Assembly: GCA_026390995.1 (NCBI GenBank)
Contig: JAPLEX010000012.1
Coordinates: forward strand, 1 to 64,000
Length of the DNA stretch: 64,000 nucleotides
Reading direction: 5' to 3'
Source of the DNA: Flavobacterium sp.
Lineage (GTDB): Bacteria; Bacteroidota; Bacteroidia; Flavobacteriales; Flavobacteriaceae
The translations under genes and the position numbers were made by a program. The notes below the pieces were generated by a model that ran no database searches, was not told the origin of the DNA, and saw only the letters and a program-made list of their open reading frames with translations. Every line of letters begins with the position of its first letter. Position 1 is the stretch's first letter. Shown here in pieces: positions 44,609 to 54,340 of the stretch.

Positions 44609-45502
44609 TTAGATTTCTAAATAATTGCCATTGGTAATTGCGGCAATAATTCCGTCTATGTTTTCCTTATAGGACTTGGAAAACGGCAATTTGGTAGTGG
44701 TGTTTTTAATGTAGCATACCGAATTTCCGGTGTGAATGCGCGACACATAATCTACATTGACAATATAGCTGTTGTGTATGCGCACAAAAGGATTGGTAAG
44801 CACGCTCTCGAAGTGTTTGAGCGTTTTAAATGCGGTAATCATCTCTCCGGTATTCAAGTGAATGTCGGTAGAATTGTTGTCGGCTTGCAAATAACAAATG
44901 TCGCGGGCTTCTATAAAGCGGTAATCGCCGTAGGATTTCACGCAGATGATCAAGGGTTTTTCTTGGGCCAACGAAAGTCCAGGAATGGCTTCAATGATTT
45001 TGGCTGAGGCTGTATTTTGAGAATCCAATGACTCCGTTGCTGGAGGCGACGAAATAATCTCAGGTTCTACCACCTCTATCGCTGTGCGGGATGTTTTGGG
45101 TTGTGTAAAAAGCCGAGGATTATCAAACACAAACTTCTCGTACTTTAAAATTGTTTTTCTGAGCTCGTTTACATCTATGGGTTTTAGCAAATAATCTAAC
45201 ACCTCATACTTCATGGCTTCGTAGGCCAGGTTTTGAGTTTTGGTGATTACTATGATCTCTGGAACGATGCGCAAATACCGATGCAATTCGTTGATGAGTT
45301 GCAGCGACAAATTACTTTTTTTGTCTTCTGGAGCAATCTCTAAAAACACCAATTGAGGCGTGTGCTCTAAAATTACATTCACCGCTTCGGAATAATTGGT
45401 AGCCGAACCTAAAAAAACAAGCTGCTGAAAATGACTGGCGATAGCCATCACATTTTCAATACTTTCGGGCTGGTCGTCCACGATGATGAAAGTATGCTTC
45501 AT
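44609..45502 (-). CDS. LytTR-family response regulator with Glu at the phosphoacceptor position
   Basis: The protein has 297 residues. A receiver domain (about 1-125) keeps the acidic pair VDDQ and the lysine in LLKPID. At the phosphoacceptor position it has FLEIAPED where FLD is normal. A flexible linker (about 130-190) precedes a LytTR DNA-binding domain (about 195-297, with YGDYRFIEARDICYLQ and RIHNSYIVNVDYVSRI). Glu instead of Asp may mimic phosphorylation, so it may act without a kinase. No LytS-like kinase is adjacent. It is upstream of the repeat-peptide gene on the same strand and is a candidate regulator of it. Confidence 0.88.
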   Translation of the reverse strand: MKHTFIIVDDQPESIENVMAIASHFQQLVFLGSATNYSEAVNVILEHTPQLVFLEIAPEDKKSNLSLQLINELHRYLRIVPEIIVITKTQNLAYEAMKYEVLDYLLKPIDVNELRKTILKYEKFVFDNPRLFTQPKTSRTAIEVVEPEIISSPPATESLDSQNTASAKIIEAIPGLSLAQEKPLIICVKSYGDYRFIEARDICYLQADNNSTDIHLNTGEMITAFKTLKHFESVLTNPFVRIHNSYIVNVDYVSRIHTGNSVCYIKNTTTKLPFSKSYKENIDGIIAAITNGNYLEI

Positions 45503-45646
45503 TTGCTTGTTGCCTAAGCTTTATCAACAAAACAGACCTAGGCAAGTGCTAAATTAGACCTTTAGCCAACGGGAAATGCGGGACTTATACACAAGAAATT
45601 CAATAATTATTAACAATTAAAGAGCAAAATTATAGTCTATTTATCA

Positions 45647-45676
45647 TAAAAAATGGCTCCCTTTTCGGAGAGCCAT
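45647..45676 (-). terminator. Terminator after glyS
   Basis: The stem ATGGCTC/GAGCCAT (45653-45659 with 45670-45676) is followed on the minus strand by a T run. It lies 20 bases after the glyS stop. Confidence 0.8.
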
Positions 45677-45695
45677 CGCTTTACTTTTTTTATAC

Positions 45696-47261
45696 TTATT
45701 TTGCTTTGAGTAACCAATTTTTCATGGAAACTTCATTTTCAATTATTCCTTTTAGTTCGGTGATGGCCACGCGGTCTTGCTTCATGCTGTCTCGGTGACG
45801 AATGGTAACCGTTTTGTCTTCTAAGGTTTGGTGGTCTACTGTTATGCAAAAGGGAGTCCCTAGTGCGTCCTGGCGTCTATAACGACGACCCACGGCATCT
45901 TTTTCGTCATAGGTTACAGGGAAGTTCCATTTGAGATCTTCAATGATTTCATGGGCCAATTCGGGCAAACCGTCTTTTTTTACCAAGGGCAAAACGGCCG
46001 CTTTGGTAGGCGCCAATACCGAAGGCAATTGCAACACCGTGCGGGTTGATCCATCTTCTAACACTTCTTCTTTTAAAGCAGTGGCAAAAACAGCCAAGAA
46101 CATGCGGTCTAAGCCAACGGAGGTTTCTACCACATACGGCGTGTAATTTTGGTTGAGTTCGGCATCAAAATACTGCATTTTCCGGCCTGAAAATTGTTCG
46201 TGTGCCTTTAAATCAAAATCGGTGCGGGAATGAATCCCTTCTAATTCTTTGAAGCCAAACGGAAAATTAAATTCAATATCGGCTGCGGCGTTGGCATAAT
46301 GGGCTAATTTTTCGTGGTCGTGAAAACGGTAATTTTCTTGACCCAAGCCCAAGGATAAGTGCCAATTTAATCGCGTGGTTTTCCAATATTCGTACCACTT
46401 CATCTCTTCGCCAGGACGCACAAAAAATTGCATTTCCATTTGCTCAAATTCGCGCATTCTAAAAATAAACTGACGCGCTACGATTTCATTTCTAAAGGCC
46501 TTTCCGGTTTGCGCAATACCAAATGGAATCTTCATTCGACCTGATTTTTGCACATTCAAAAAGTTGACAAAAATTCCCTGCGCTGTTTCAGGACGCAAGT
46601 ACAAGTCCATCGCGCTGTCGGCGGAAGCCCCCAATTTGGTGCCAAACATCAAATTAAACTGACGCACCTCGGTCCAATTGCGGGATCCGGTTTCGGGATC
46701 GGCTATTTCGAGCTCTTCGATGAGGGCTTTTACGTCTTCCAAATCTCCGTTGCCTAAGGATTGTCCCATGCGGGCTAGAATCTCTCTTTCCTTAGAAAGG
46801 TATTCCATCACGCGGGGATTGGTGGTTTTGTATTGTTCTTCGTCAAAGCTGACGCCAAAACGCTCGCGAGCTTTTTCGATTTCTTTCTTGGCTTTGAGAT
46901 TCAATTTTTCGGCGTAGTCTTCAATCAAGACGTCGGCGCGGTATCTTTTTTTAGAATCTTTGTTGTCAATCAACGGATCGTTAAACGCATCTACGTGACC
47001 CGAAGCTTTCCAAGTAGTGGGGTGCATAAAAATGGCGGCATCGATTCCCACCACATTTTCATTGAGCAACACCATACTGTCCCACATTTGCACCATGGCG
47101 CGCCACCAATATTCGCGGATGTTTTTCTTTAACTCTACTCCATTTTGTGCGTAATCGTATACTGCACTCAGTCCGTCATAAATTTCGCTCGACGGAAAAA
47201 TAAATCCGTATTCTTTTGCGTGCGAAACGACGTTTTTAAATAAATCTTCTTGTTTTGCCAT
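45696..47261 (-). CDS. glyS: Glycyl-tRNA synthetase (dimeric type)
   Basis: The 521 residues starting at MAKQEDLFKN are a class II synthetase of the alpha2 type. Motifs include GFIFPSSEIYDGLSAVYDYAQNG, RNEIVARQFIFRMREFEQMEMQ and SVGLDRMFLAVF. It charges tRNA-Gly. The frame stays open upstream to 47309, but the extension has no family content. A TATTTTTG box ends only 4 bases before this ATG. Confidence 0.96.
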   Translation of the reverse strand: MAKQEDLFKNVVSHAKEYGFIFPSSEIYDGLSAVYDYAQNGVELKKNIREYWWRAMVQMWDSMVLLNENVVGIDAAIFMHPTTWKASGHVDAFNDPLIDNKDSKKRYRADVLIEDYAEKLNLKAKKEIEKARERFGVSFDEEQYKTTNPRVMEYLSKEREILARMGQSLGNGDLEDVKALIEELEIADPETGSRNWTEVRQFNLMFGTKLGASADSAMDLYLRPETAQGIFVNFLNVQKSGRMKIPFGIAQTGKAFRNEIVARQFIFRMREFEQMEMQFFVRPGEEMKWYEYWKTTRLNWHLSLGLGQENYRFHDHEKLAHYANAAADIEFNFPFGFKELEGIHSRTDFDLKAHEQFSGRKMQYFDAELNQNYTPYVVETSVGLDRMFLAVFATALKEEVLEDGSTRTVLQLPSVLAPTKAAVLPLVKKDGLPELAHEIIEDLKWNFPVTYDEKDAVGRRYRRQDALGTPFCITVDHQTLEDKTVTIRHRDSMKQDRVAITELKGIIENEVSMKNWLLKAK

Positions 47262-47265
47262 GCTG

Positions 47266-47273
47266 CAAAAATA
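47266..47273 (-). promoter_or_regulatory. -7 box (TATTTTTG) abutting the glyS start
   Basis: On the minus strand the sequence reads TATTTTTGCAGC-ATG. It matches TAnnTTTG and has the same 4-base distance to the ATG as seen upstream of rbfA, which fits a leaderless transcript. Confidence 0.4.
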
Positions 47274-47355
47274 TAAAAAGGAATGAGATGGATTAAAATA
47301 AAAACACATCTAATTCGGGTTTTTTTATACTTTTAAGGTTCTAATTATACGCCTT

Positions 47356-48039
47356 ATGTTTGAATCGATTGTAAACCTGTTTTTTCCTAAAATTTGCGCG
47401 GGCTGTCACCGCCTCTTATTGCCACAAGAAGACCTTATTTGCGCCCTTTGTCGGCATCAACTGCCACAAACCCTTCACCACAAAATTCCCAACAACGAAG
47501 CCCTTCAAAAGTTTTACGGCAAAGTCCCCGTAGAATTTGCCTCGGCTTTTCTGTACTACCACAAAAAGGGAATTGTGCAAGAGCTTATACAGAATCTAAA
47601 ATACAAAAAGCAACCGCTGATAGGGCAGTGTTTAGGAGTGTGGTATGCTCACGAACTGCAAGAAACTATCAAATCGCAGGGTTTCGACTTAGTAATTCCG
47701 GTGCCCTTGCACGCCAAACGATTGCGAGAACGCGGTTACAACCAAGTGGCCGAATTTGGCAAGGCATTGGCCAGCACATTTGCCATTCCGTATGACGATC
47801 AGTTGTTGTACAGAAACACCTATTCCAAAACGCAAACCAAAAAAAACTTGTTGTCGCGTACCGCAATGATAAGCAACACAAGATTTGAGGTTCAGCCCCA
47901 AAACAAGCATGAAAACCTGCATTTTTTGTTGGTTGACGATGTACTCACCACCGGCTCCACACTCGAAGCCTGTGCCCTTGCTTTACTGAAAATTCCCGGC
48001 GCAAAAGTATCGGTGGTGTGCATGGCCATCTCGGCCTAA
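47356..48039 (+). CDS. comF: ComF-family phosphoribosyltransferase-like protein
   Basis: The protein has 227 residues. An N-terminal zinc-finger-like part (CAGCHRLL and CALCRHQL, two CxxC) precedes a PRTase domain with the PRPP-binding signature LLVDDVLTTGSTLEAC. ComF proteins are needed for DNA uptake in some naturally competent bacteria, with an unclear biochemical task. No other competence genes are in the window. The length fits the family. Confidence 0.88.
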   Translation: MFESIVNLFFPKICAGCHRLLLPQEDLICALCRHQLPQTLHHKIPNNEALQKFYGKVPVEFASAFLYYHKKGIVQELIQNLKYKKQPLIGQCLGVWYAHELQETIKSQGFDLVIPVPLHAKRLRERGYNQVAEFGKALASTFAIPYDDQLLYRNTYSKTQTKKNLLSRTAMISNTRFEVQPQNKHENLHFLLVDDVLTTGSTLEACALALLKIPGAKVSVVCMAISA

Positions 48040-48117
48040 TTATGGAAGATTTGGAGGAAATGTTTTCTTGGCAGCATTTAAAATCGTTATTTTGCGGAGC
48101 GATTTAATCCTGTGTAT

Positions 48118-49746
48118 ATGTGTAGTAAAACCCGTGTGATCTTGCTCTTTGTTGTTTTGGCGCTCAGCAGTTGTGCCAAGCGAGGCTCAATTTCTGGCGG
48201 TTTGAAAGATACCTTGGCTCCGGTGCTTAAAATTTGTTTGCCAAAAAATTATACGACCAATTTTAACGCCAAAACCGTACAGTTTACGTTTGACGAATAC
48301 GTGAAATTGAAAAATGTCAACAAGCAACTCATCATTTCGCCGCCACTCAAATACCAACCTGAAATTACCCCAACTACCGCCAGTAAAACTATTACCCTTA
48401 AAATAAAAGACACCTTAGCGCCCAATACCACCTACAGTTTTAATTTTGGCGAAAGTATTCAAGACAACAACGAAGGCAATCCGTTGCGGCAATTTAAATT
48501 TTTGTGCTCTACCGGAAGTTATATCGATTCCCTTTCGATTAAAGGCACAATCGCCGATGCGCACGACAAAAAAACCGATCATTTTGTTTCGGTCATGTTG
48601 TATGAAGCCAATGAAAAATACACGGATTCCATTATTTTCAAAGAAAATCCGCGCTACGTAACCAACACGCTTGATAGCGCCACCACCTTTCAGTTAGATC
48701 ACCTGAAGGCCGGTAAATACCTGTTGGTTGCAGTAAAAGACCAAAACAACAACTACCGTTTCAACCCCAAAGAAGACAAAATTGGGTTTAGTAGACACTT
48801 CATTACGGTGCCAAACGATAGTGTTTTTAACCTCAACTTATTTAAAGAAGTAGCAGCCAACAAAACCGTAAAACCCACGCAAGCCTCAGCCAATCGTTTG
48901 TTGTTGGGCTACGAAGGTGAGCCAAGCCAAATGAAAGTGACTGTGGCAAAAGCAGGTGAAAACTACCCAGTACTCCTTACCAAATTTCCGAAAAAAGATT
49001 CTATTCAGGTTTGGCATAAGCCCATCAAATGGCCCAGTAAAACCAAAGAAGAAAAAGCCAAAATAGATTCAGTTGCCGTTGCCATTGCCAATGGAAAAGA
49101 CTTGCAAAACTTCGTGGTAAAACTCAAAGGACTGAAAGTTGATTCGTTGGCTGTAAAACCGGTGTTTAGCGGTGTTTTGCCCTTGAAAAATGAATTTGAA
49201 CTGGAAACAACTACCCCTATTATAAAATGGGATGAATCCAAAATGAGCATCAAACGAAAAGATTCTTCGTTGGTCGCTTTTACGGTGGTCAATGACAGTT
49301 GGAACCAAAAATTGAGCCTTGCTTTTGCCAAAGAGCCACTCGAAAAATACAAAATTCAATTCTTGCCTGGTGCCTTGACCGATTTTATGGAGCAAACGAA
49401 TGACACCTTAGTCTATAAAATTGAAACCAAAAACACTTCCGAATACGGAAATTTACAGTTGAATTTCACCAATGCCAAGCGTTTTCCTTTATTAATTGAA
49501 CTCCTAGGTAAATCGGGGGAAGTACTGGAACAGGCGGTAATGGAGAGCCCACAGCCCTTGTCCTTTGTCTTGATACAACCCGAAAAATACACCCTGCGCG
49601 TTGTCTATGACGACAACCTTAACAAAATGTGGGATGCGGGAAATTTCTTGGCCAAAAGACAATCCGAAGAGGTGTTTTATTTTCCCAAAGAAATTGACGT
49701 GCGCGCCAATTGGGATGTTGAACAAACGGTTAATCTTCAACCGTAA
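48118..49746 (+). CDS. Lipoprotein with N-terminal bacterial Ig-like domain
   Basis: The protein has 542 residues. The signal ends in a lipobox (ALSSC), so it is lipidated. After CAKRGSISGG comes a Big_5-type Ig-like domain (about 35-130), then a long beta-rich part. It is a conserved Bacteroidota surface or outer-membrane lipoprotein of unknown function. The ATG at 48118 is preferred over the in-frame GTG at 48112. The end overlaps the convergent amidase gene by 17 bases. Confidence 0.8.
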   Translation: MCSKTRVILLFVVLALSSCAKRGSISGGLKDTLAPVLKICLPKNYTTNFNAKTVQFTFDEYVKLKNVNKQLIISPPLKYQPEITPTTASKTITLKIKDTLAPNTTYSFNFGESIQDNNEGNPLRQFKFLCSTGSYIDSLSIKGTIADAHDKKTDHFVSVMLYEANEKYTDSIIFKENPRYVTNTLDSATTFQLDHLKAGKYLLVAVKDQNNNYRFNPKEDKIGFSRHFITVPNDSVFNLNLFKEVAANKTVKPTQASANRLLLGYEGEPSQMKVTVAKAGENYPVLLTKFPKKDSIQVWHKPIKWPSKTKEEKAKIDSVAVAIANGKDLQNFVVKLKGLKVDSLAVKPVFSGVLPLKNEFELETTTPIIKWDESKMSIKRKDSSLVAFTVVNDSWNQKLSLAFAKEPLEKYKIQFLPGALTDFMEQTNDTLVYKIETKNTSEYGNLQLNFTNAKRFPLLIELLGKSGEVLEQAVMESPQPLSFVLIQPEKYTLRVVYDDNLNKMWDAGNFLAKRQSEEVFYFPKEIDVRANWDVEQTVNLQP

Positions 49747-50512
49747 AGCGATCTTGGTCTGCTAAAAACGCAAAGCGCGTCCTGAACTCAAGCAGTTCTT
49801 TTTTATTGATTTCTACCACAGCCACTTCTGCTTTAGATCCCGAATCGTGCAGCAAATTACCTGCAAAATCAATGGCATGCGAATGGCCCGGATAGTCCAA
49901 GTCATTGGCGTCCATTCCAATGCGGTTGACGCCCACTACATAACAACAATTTTCGATGGCGCGGGCTTTGAGCAATGCATCCCAGGCGTTTATTCTAGGT
50001 GAAGGCCAATTGGCCACATACAGTAAGACATCATACGATGCAGTATTCCTTGAAAATACCGGAAAACGCAAATCATAACAGATGAGCGGGCAAATTTTAA
50101 ATCCTTTATACTCAATGATTAATTTATCCCTTCCGGCGGTATACACTTTATCTTCTCCAGCCAAGGTGAACAAGTGTCGTTTATCATAGGTTTTCCAGTC
50201 GCCATCTGGAAATACAAAAACCAAGCGATTGTAAAAAGCACCATTTTCTTCAATCACCAAACTGCCGATAATCGCGCAGTTGTTGGCTTTCGCCAAATCT
50301 TGTAGCCAAGCTATTGTATCGCCATGCATGGTTTCTGCAACCGCTTTGGCGTTCATGGTAAAGCCTGTAGAAAATAGTTCGGGCAGCACAATCAGATCTA
50401 CAGCCGTTGAGATTTCAGCTATTTTTTGGCCTATCCGTTCCCGATTTACAACTGGATTTTCCCATTCTAAGTCGGTTTGGATCCAAGCGATGGTTAATGT
50501 ATCCGAATGCAT
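49730..50512 (-). CDS. Nitrilase-fold omega-amidase (YafV-like)
   Basis: The protein has 260 residues. The catalytic Glu-Lys-Cys triad is visible as LPELFSTGF, YDKRHLF and ICYDLRFPVF. The sequence resembles omega-amidases that hydrolyse 2-oxoglutaramate or 2-oxosuccinamate, a metabolite-repair reaction. The exact substrate is not proven. It begins 6 bases after the GH92 stop, so it may be cotranscribed with it. Confidence 0.88.
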   Translation of the reverse strand: MHSDTLTIAWIQTDLEWENPVVNRERIGQKIAEISTAVDLIVLPELFSTGFTMNAKAVAETMHGDTIAWLQDLAKANNCAIIGSLVIEENGAFYNRLVFVFPDGDWKTYDKRHLFTLAGEDKVYTAGRDKLIIEYKGFKICPLICYDLRFPVFSRNTASYDVLLYVANWPSPRINAWDALLKARAIENCCYVVGVNRIGMDANDLDYPGHSHAIDFAGNLLHDSGSKAEVAVVEINKKELLEFRTRFAFLADQDRFTVED

Positions 50513-50518
50513 AGCAGT

Positions 50519-53383
50519 TTAATCGATTTGAATTTCGTCAATAAAAATAAAGGCGTCCCCGCCTGCTCCTTGGTGCCAACTGGGCAGCACGCCAAAATTA
50601 TGCGCCACCACTTTTACGTAGCGCGCGGTCATGCCCGGGAATTGCGTGCCAGTAAAATTCAAAATAGTCGTTTGTTCGGTCTGGGGATCCAACGAATTGT
50701 CCACCGTTCTAAATAAAGTAAAATGTACATTATCTTCTGAAATCAGGTAATCAACGGTGGTGGGCATCAAAATCCAAGAGCGCATGTCTTGCAAAAAGCG
50801 CACACTTATTTGAGTAATCGTTTTGCTTTGCAACATATCAACAGTGGCTTCAAAATCTTGAGATTGGTAGCCTTGCCAGTCACCTTTACGCCAGTTTTCG
50901 GCACCCAAAATACCATCCAACAATCCATCGGGTCCGCCGGCATGGTATTGCGGATTGTAGGTTGATTTGATTTGGATGCCATAGTTGTTGGGCTTTTTGA
51001 AAAAATGAGCGTCAACCGTAGCGCTTTGATTGGCTTTGTTTTTGGAAAATGCTTGAATCGTCGACGTTTTTGAAATGGTAAGCGGTTGGGTATATAGGAA
51101 TGACACACCTGCAATTTTTGGTTCGTCTTTTGTTGTAATCGAATAAAAAATGTCATCAGTCGGGTTTTGTGCAAGCAATTCTATGGTCAAACGATCTTTA
51201 AACGCTTTACTCGCCGCTTGAATGACAGGAACTGGCAAAAGGGATGCTACTTTTGGTGTTTCATCCTTTGAAACCAGTTGAGTCTGTGCCGAACTTCTGC
51301 TTTGAATCAATTGCTCTTTTAATTTATTTCCTGCCAAAAAAATGCTATTCGGTTTCCCATTGACTCGTTGTTTTTTGTAATCCACCAGCGTTTGATTGGT
51401 CTCGTCTTTTATTTTAATGTTAGTAAATAAAGGAGTTATACTTTCCCATTTGTCTTCCCCTGGTGTAACTGCGTATATACCCATTGCACTCAACACATAC
51501 CAGGCGCTCATTTGACCACAATCTTCATTGCCTATCAAACCGTCGGGAGTGTTTTTGTAGAAATTATTTAAAATGTACTTTACTTTTTTCTCTGTTTTTT
51601 CAGGTTTGCCTACATAATTGTACAAATAGGCCATGTGGTGACTGGGCTCATTTCCGTGGGCGTATTGCCCAATTAATCCAGTGACATCGGCCTGTTCTCG
51701 GCCGGTAGTTTTGGATGCACTTTCAAAGAGTTCGTCGAGTTTGGTTTCAAATTTTGCTGCCCCGCCGTAGGCTTCAATCATCCCAGGAATATCTTGTGGG
51801 ACGAAAAACGAATATTGCCAGCTGTTGCCTTCGGTAAAATTATTGTTGATCTCCCGCGGATCAAAAGGATTGTTCCAACCTCCGTTTTTCTTGGGGTGCA
51901 TGAAACTCAATTTATTATCAAACACGTTCTTCCAACTTTGAGACCGTTTCATGAAATAATCATAGTCTTCTTGTTTGTTTACGATTAGCGCCATTTGGGC
52001 AATGCACCAATCGTCGTAGGCATATTCGAGGGTTTTGGACACGCTTTCGTGCTCGTCGTCCATCGAGATAAAACCTTGTTTTTTGTAGGCTTCCAATCCC
52101 AAATGATCCAACATGGCGCTGTGTTTGGCGGCTTCAAATGCTTTTGTATAATCAAAACCTGTGATGCCTTTGGTCATGGCATCGGCTAGTACCGAAACCG
52201 AATGGTAGCCAATCATACAATCGGTTTCATTCGAGGCCAATTCCCAAACCGGCAATCGACCGCCTTGCTCGTATTGAGCCAAAAAAGTATTGATGAAATC
52301 GGCGGTGCGTTTTTTATCGATCAAGGTATACAAGGGATGTGCCGCCCGAAAGGTATCCCAAAGCGAAAACACCGAATAATAATCAAAGCCTTCAGCCCGG
52401 TGAATGGCATTGTCTCTGCCGCGGTAACTGCCGTCTACATCTTGTGCAATATTGGGCTGCATCATGGTGTGATACAAAGCTGTATAAAAAATGGCCGATT
52501 CGTTTTGGTTGGCGGTTGTGACTTCAATTTTTGACAATTCCTTGTCCCAAAGGGCTGCCGCGTCTTGGCGCACTTTTTCAAAATCCCACTTCTTAATTTC
52601 AGTACTGTTGCGTTTTGCGCCTTCAAAACTGGTGGGGGAAAGCGAGACTTTCATTAGGATTTTTTCGCCTTTTTGAACTTGTTTTGAAAAACTCATGGCC
52701 ACTTTTGTGCCAGAATATTCGTTGCTTTCACTTATTGAATTGGCGGTATATTTGGACACGAGCAAAGGTGTATTAAATTCGATTCGGGCAAACACATATT
52801 GGTCTTTGGCCCAGGCTTCACTTCTGCGCAGCACTTCGATGGTTTTGTCGTCAATGATTTTTATTCTCCCTTCGAGTAATTTATCGCGGTGATTCAAATC
52901 CAGAATAATGTTGGCTTGTCCGGCTTCAGTAAAGGTATATTCATGAAATCCTACTCGGGTTGATGCGGTCAATCGCGCCTGGATGTTGTGCTTGTCGAGT
53001 TTTACAGCATAATAGCCCGCTGAAGCTTTTTCATTGGCATGCGAAAAGGAAGAAGAATAGACCTTGTGATCCAACGAAGGCTCGGCCATAGTAGGCATGA
53101 GCATGATATCGCCAAAATCAGAGCAGCCCGTACCATTGAGGTGGGTGTGCGAAAATCCATAGATCACCGAATCCGAATAATGGTAACCCGAACAGCCGTC
53201 CCAACTGCCGTCAATGCGGGTATCGGGCGACAATTGCACCATGCCAAAAGGGACTGTTGCGCCCGGAAAGGTATGGCCGTGTCCGCCAGTTCCGATAAAG
53301 GGATTCACATATTGGCTAAGCGATTGCGCAGTTGCCGAAACTGCAAATACCAAAAGTGCGAGCGCGTACAATCTTTTTTTCAT
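50519..53383 (-). CDS. GH92 alpha-mannosidase with C-terminal beta-sandwich modules
   Basis: The protein has 954 residues. A signal peptide (to about 19) precedes the GH92 N-terminal beta domain with QYVNPFIGTGGHGHTFPGA, the family hallmark. The (alpha/alpha)6 barrel follows, with typical segments such as HFREN-like loops and NEDCGQMSAW. A chitobiase-C-like module (about 690-780) and an F5/8-type discoidin domain (about 800-954) follow. GH92 enzymes are calcium-dependent exo-alpha-mannosidases acting on N-glycan or mannan side chains. It should be periplasmic or at the surface. It forms an operon with the EEP gene upstream and the amidase downstream. Confidence 0.93.
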   Translation of the reverse strand: MKKRLYALALLVFAVSATAQSLSQYVNPFIGTGGHGHTFPGATVPFGMVQLSPDTRIDGSWDGCSGYHYSDSVIYGFSHTHLNGTGCSDFGDIMLMPTMAEPSLDHKVYSSSFSHANEKASAGYYAVKLDKHNIQARLTASTRVGFHEYTFTEAGQANIILDLNHRDKLLEGRIKIIDDKTIEVLRRSEAWAKDQYVFARIEFNTPLLVSKYTANSISESNEYSGTKVAMSFSKQVQKGEKILMKVSLSPTSFEGAKRNSTEIKKWDFEKVRQDAAALWDKELSKIEVTTANQNESAIFYTALYHTMMQPNIAQDVDGSYRGRDNAIHRAEGFDYYSVFSLWDTFRAAHPLYTLIDKKRTADFINTFLAQYEQGGRLPVWELASNETDCMIGYHSVSVLADAMTKGITGFDYTKAFEAAKHSAMLDHLGLEAYKKQGFISMDDEHESVSKTLEYAYDDWCIAQMALIVNKQEDYDYFMKRSQSWKNVFDNKLSFMHPKKNGGWNNPFDPREINNNFTEGNSWQYSFFVPQDIPGMIEAYGGAAKFETKLDELFESASKTTGREQADVTGLIGQYAHGNEPSHHMAYLYNYVGKPEKTEKKVKYILNNFYKNTPDGLIGNEDCGQMSAWYVLSAMGIYAVTPGEDKWESITPLFTNIKIKDETNQTLVDYKKQRVNGKPNSIFLAGNKLKEQLIQSRSSAQTQLVSKDETPKVASLLPVPVIQAASKAFKDRLTIELLAQNPTDDIFYSITTKDEPKIAGVSFLYTQPLTISKTSTIQAFSKNKANQSATVDAHFFKKPNNYGIQIKSTYNPQYHAGGPDGLLDGILGAENWRKGDWQGYQSQDFEATVDMLQSKTITQISVRFLQDMRSWILMPTTVDYLISEDNVHFTLFRTVDNSLDPQTEQTTILNFTGTQFPGMTARYVKVVAHNFGVLPSWHQGAGGDAFIFIDEIQID

Positions 53384-53396
53384 AGTGCTAAGCGTA

Positions 53397-54233
53397 TTAT
53401 TTTAATTCCAGTTGTACAAAAACCGGAAGGTGATCGGAGGGATAATGATTGTTGATGGCGTCACTCAACACCGCATATTTTTTTACCGCAAAACCCGATT
53501 TGGACACAAAAACATAATCAATCAATTGAGTCACCGGCTTGTCATGAGCAAAACCATTAAAGGTGCCTGCTGGACCAAAGGGCCTGGTTTGCGAAAAATC
53601 GCGGGCATCGTTGAGGCTATTTTTTAGGTTTTGAATGCGCAAGTGGTTGGGTGTCGTATTAAAATCGCCCATCAGAATAACGGGGTAATTTGCCGTGTTG
53701 ACTGCCTTAATTTTGGTTAAAATCAAGTCAAGGCCTTTAGTTCTCGCTTCTTCTCCCAGGTGATCGAGGTGTGTGTTAAATACCCAAAAACGTTTTCCGG
53801 AAGGTAAATCGGTAAATAAACCAAACGTACACACGCGCAAGCACGCGGCATCCCATCCTTTGGAGATGAGTTCGGGAGTTGGAGACAACCAAAAAGTAGT
53901 TTCGTGTTGAACGGTAAATCGGCTGGATTGGTAAAAAATAGATGACGCTTCGCCTTGGTTTTCGCCTTCTCTGCCAATGCCAATGTGTTTGTATGCTGGC
54001 AAAGCCAATTGGATGTCTACCACCTGCTGCGGCAAGGCTTCTTGTATGCCAAAAATGGAGGGCGCGTAGTAGGCCAGTTGATCGGTTAAAAAATGGTTTC
54101 GGTGGTTCCAATCGTTATCGGCATCTGAGGCCACATCCAAGCGAATGTTATAGGTCATGACGGCCAAATCTTGCGCTTGGGCACTATTGCCTAAAAGCAG
54201 AACAAGTAGCAGAACGTAACCTATATTTTTCAT
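53397..54233 (-). CDS. Secreted endonuclease/exonuclease/phosphatase-family hydrolase
   Basis: The protein has 278 residues. A signal peptide (to about 20) precedes the EEP fold with MTYNIRLD, GIQEALPQQ, FNTHLDH, LMGDFNT and the C-terminal YPSDHLPV. Members are metal-dependent phosphoesterases, often phosphodiesterases or sphingomyelinase-like, so the substrate remains open. It is 13 bases upstream of GH92 on the same strand, which suggests joint processing of phosphorylated or glycosylated polymers, as inference. Confidence 0.88.
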   Translation of the reverse strand: MKNIGYVLLLVLLLGNSAQAQDLAVMTYNIRLDVASDADNDWNHRNHFLTDQLAYYAPSIFGIQEALPQQVVDIQLALPAYKHIGIGREGENQGEASSIFYQSSRFTVQHETTFWLSPTPELISKGWDAACLRVCTFGLFTDLPSGKRFWVFNTHLDHLGEEARTKGLDLILTKIKAVNTANYPVILMGDFNTTPNHLRIQNLKNSLNDARDFSQTRPFGPAGTFNGFAHDKPVTQLIDYVFVSKSGFAVKKYAVLSDAINNHYPSDHLPVFVQLELK

Positions 54234-54285
54234 GTGTGTGCAATCAAATTAACGTCTTGTAAATATAATGGATTTGGCTTTACCA

Positions 54286-54318
54286 AATAAAAAAACGCAT
54301 CCGGTTGGGGATGCGTTT
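54286..54318 (-). terminator. Terminator after sdhB
   Basis: The ten-pair stem AAACGCATCC/GGATGCGTTT closes on a six-base loop and is followed on the minus strand by T bases. It ends the sdh transcript. Confidence 0.85.
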
Positions 54319-54340
54319 GTGCTATGCTTTAGAACTTGAA

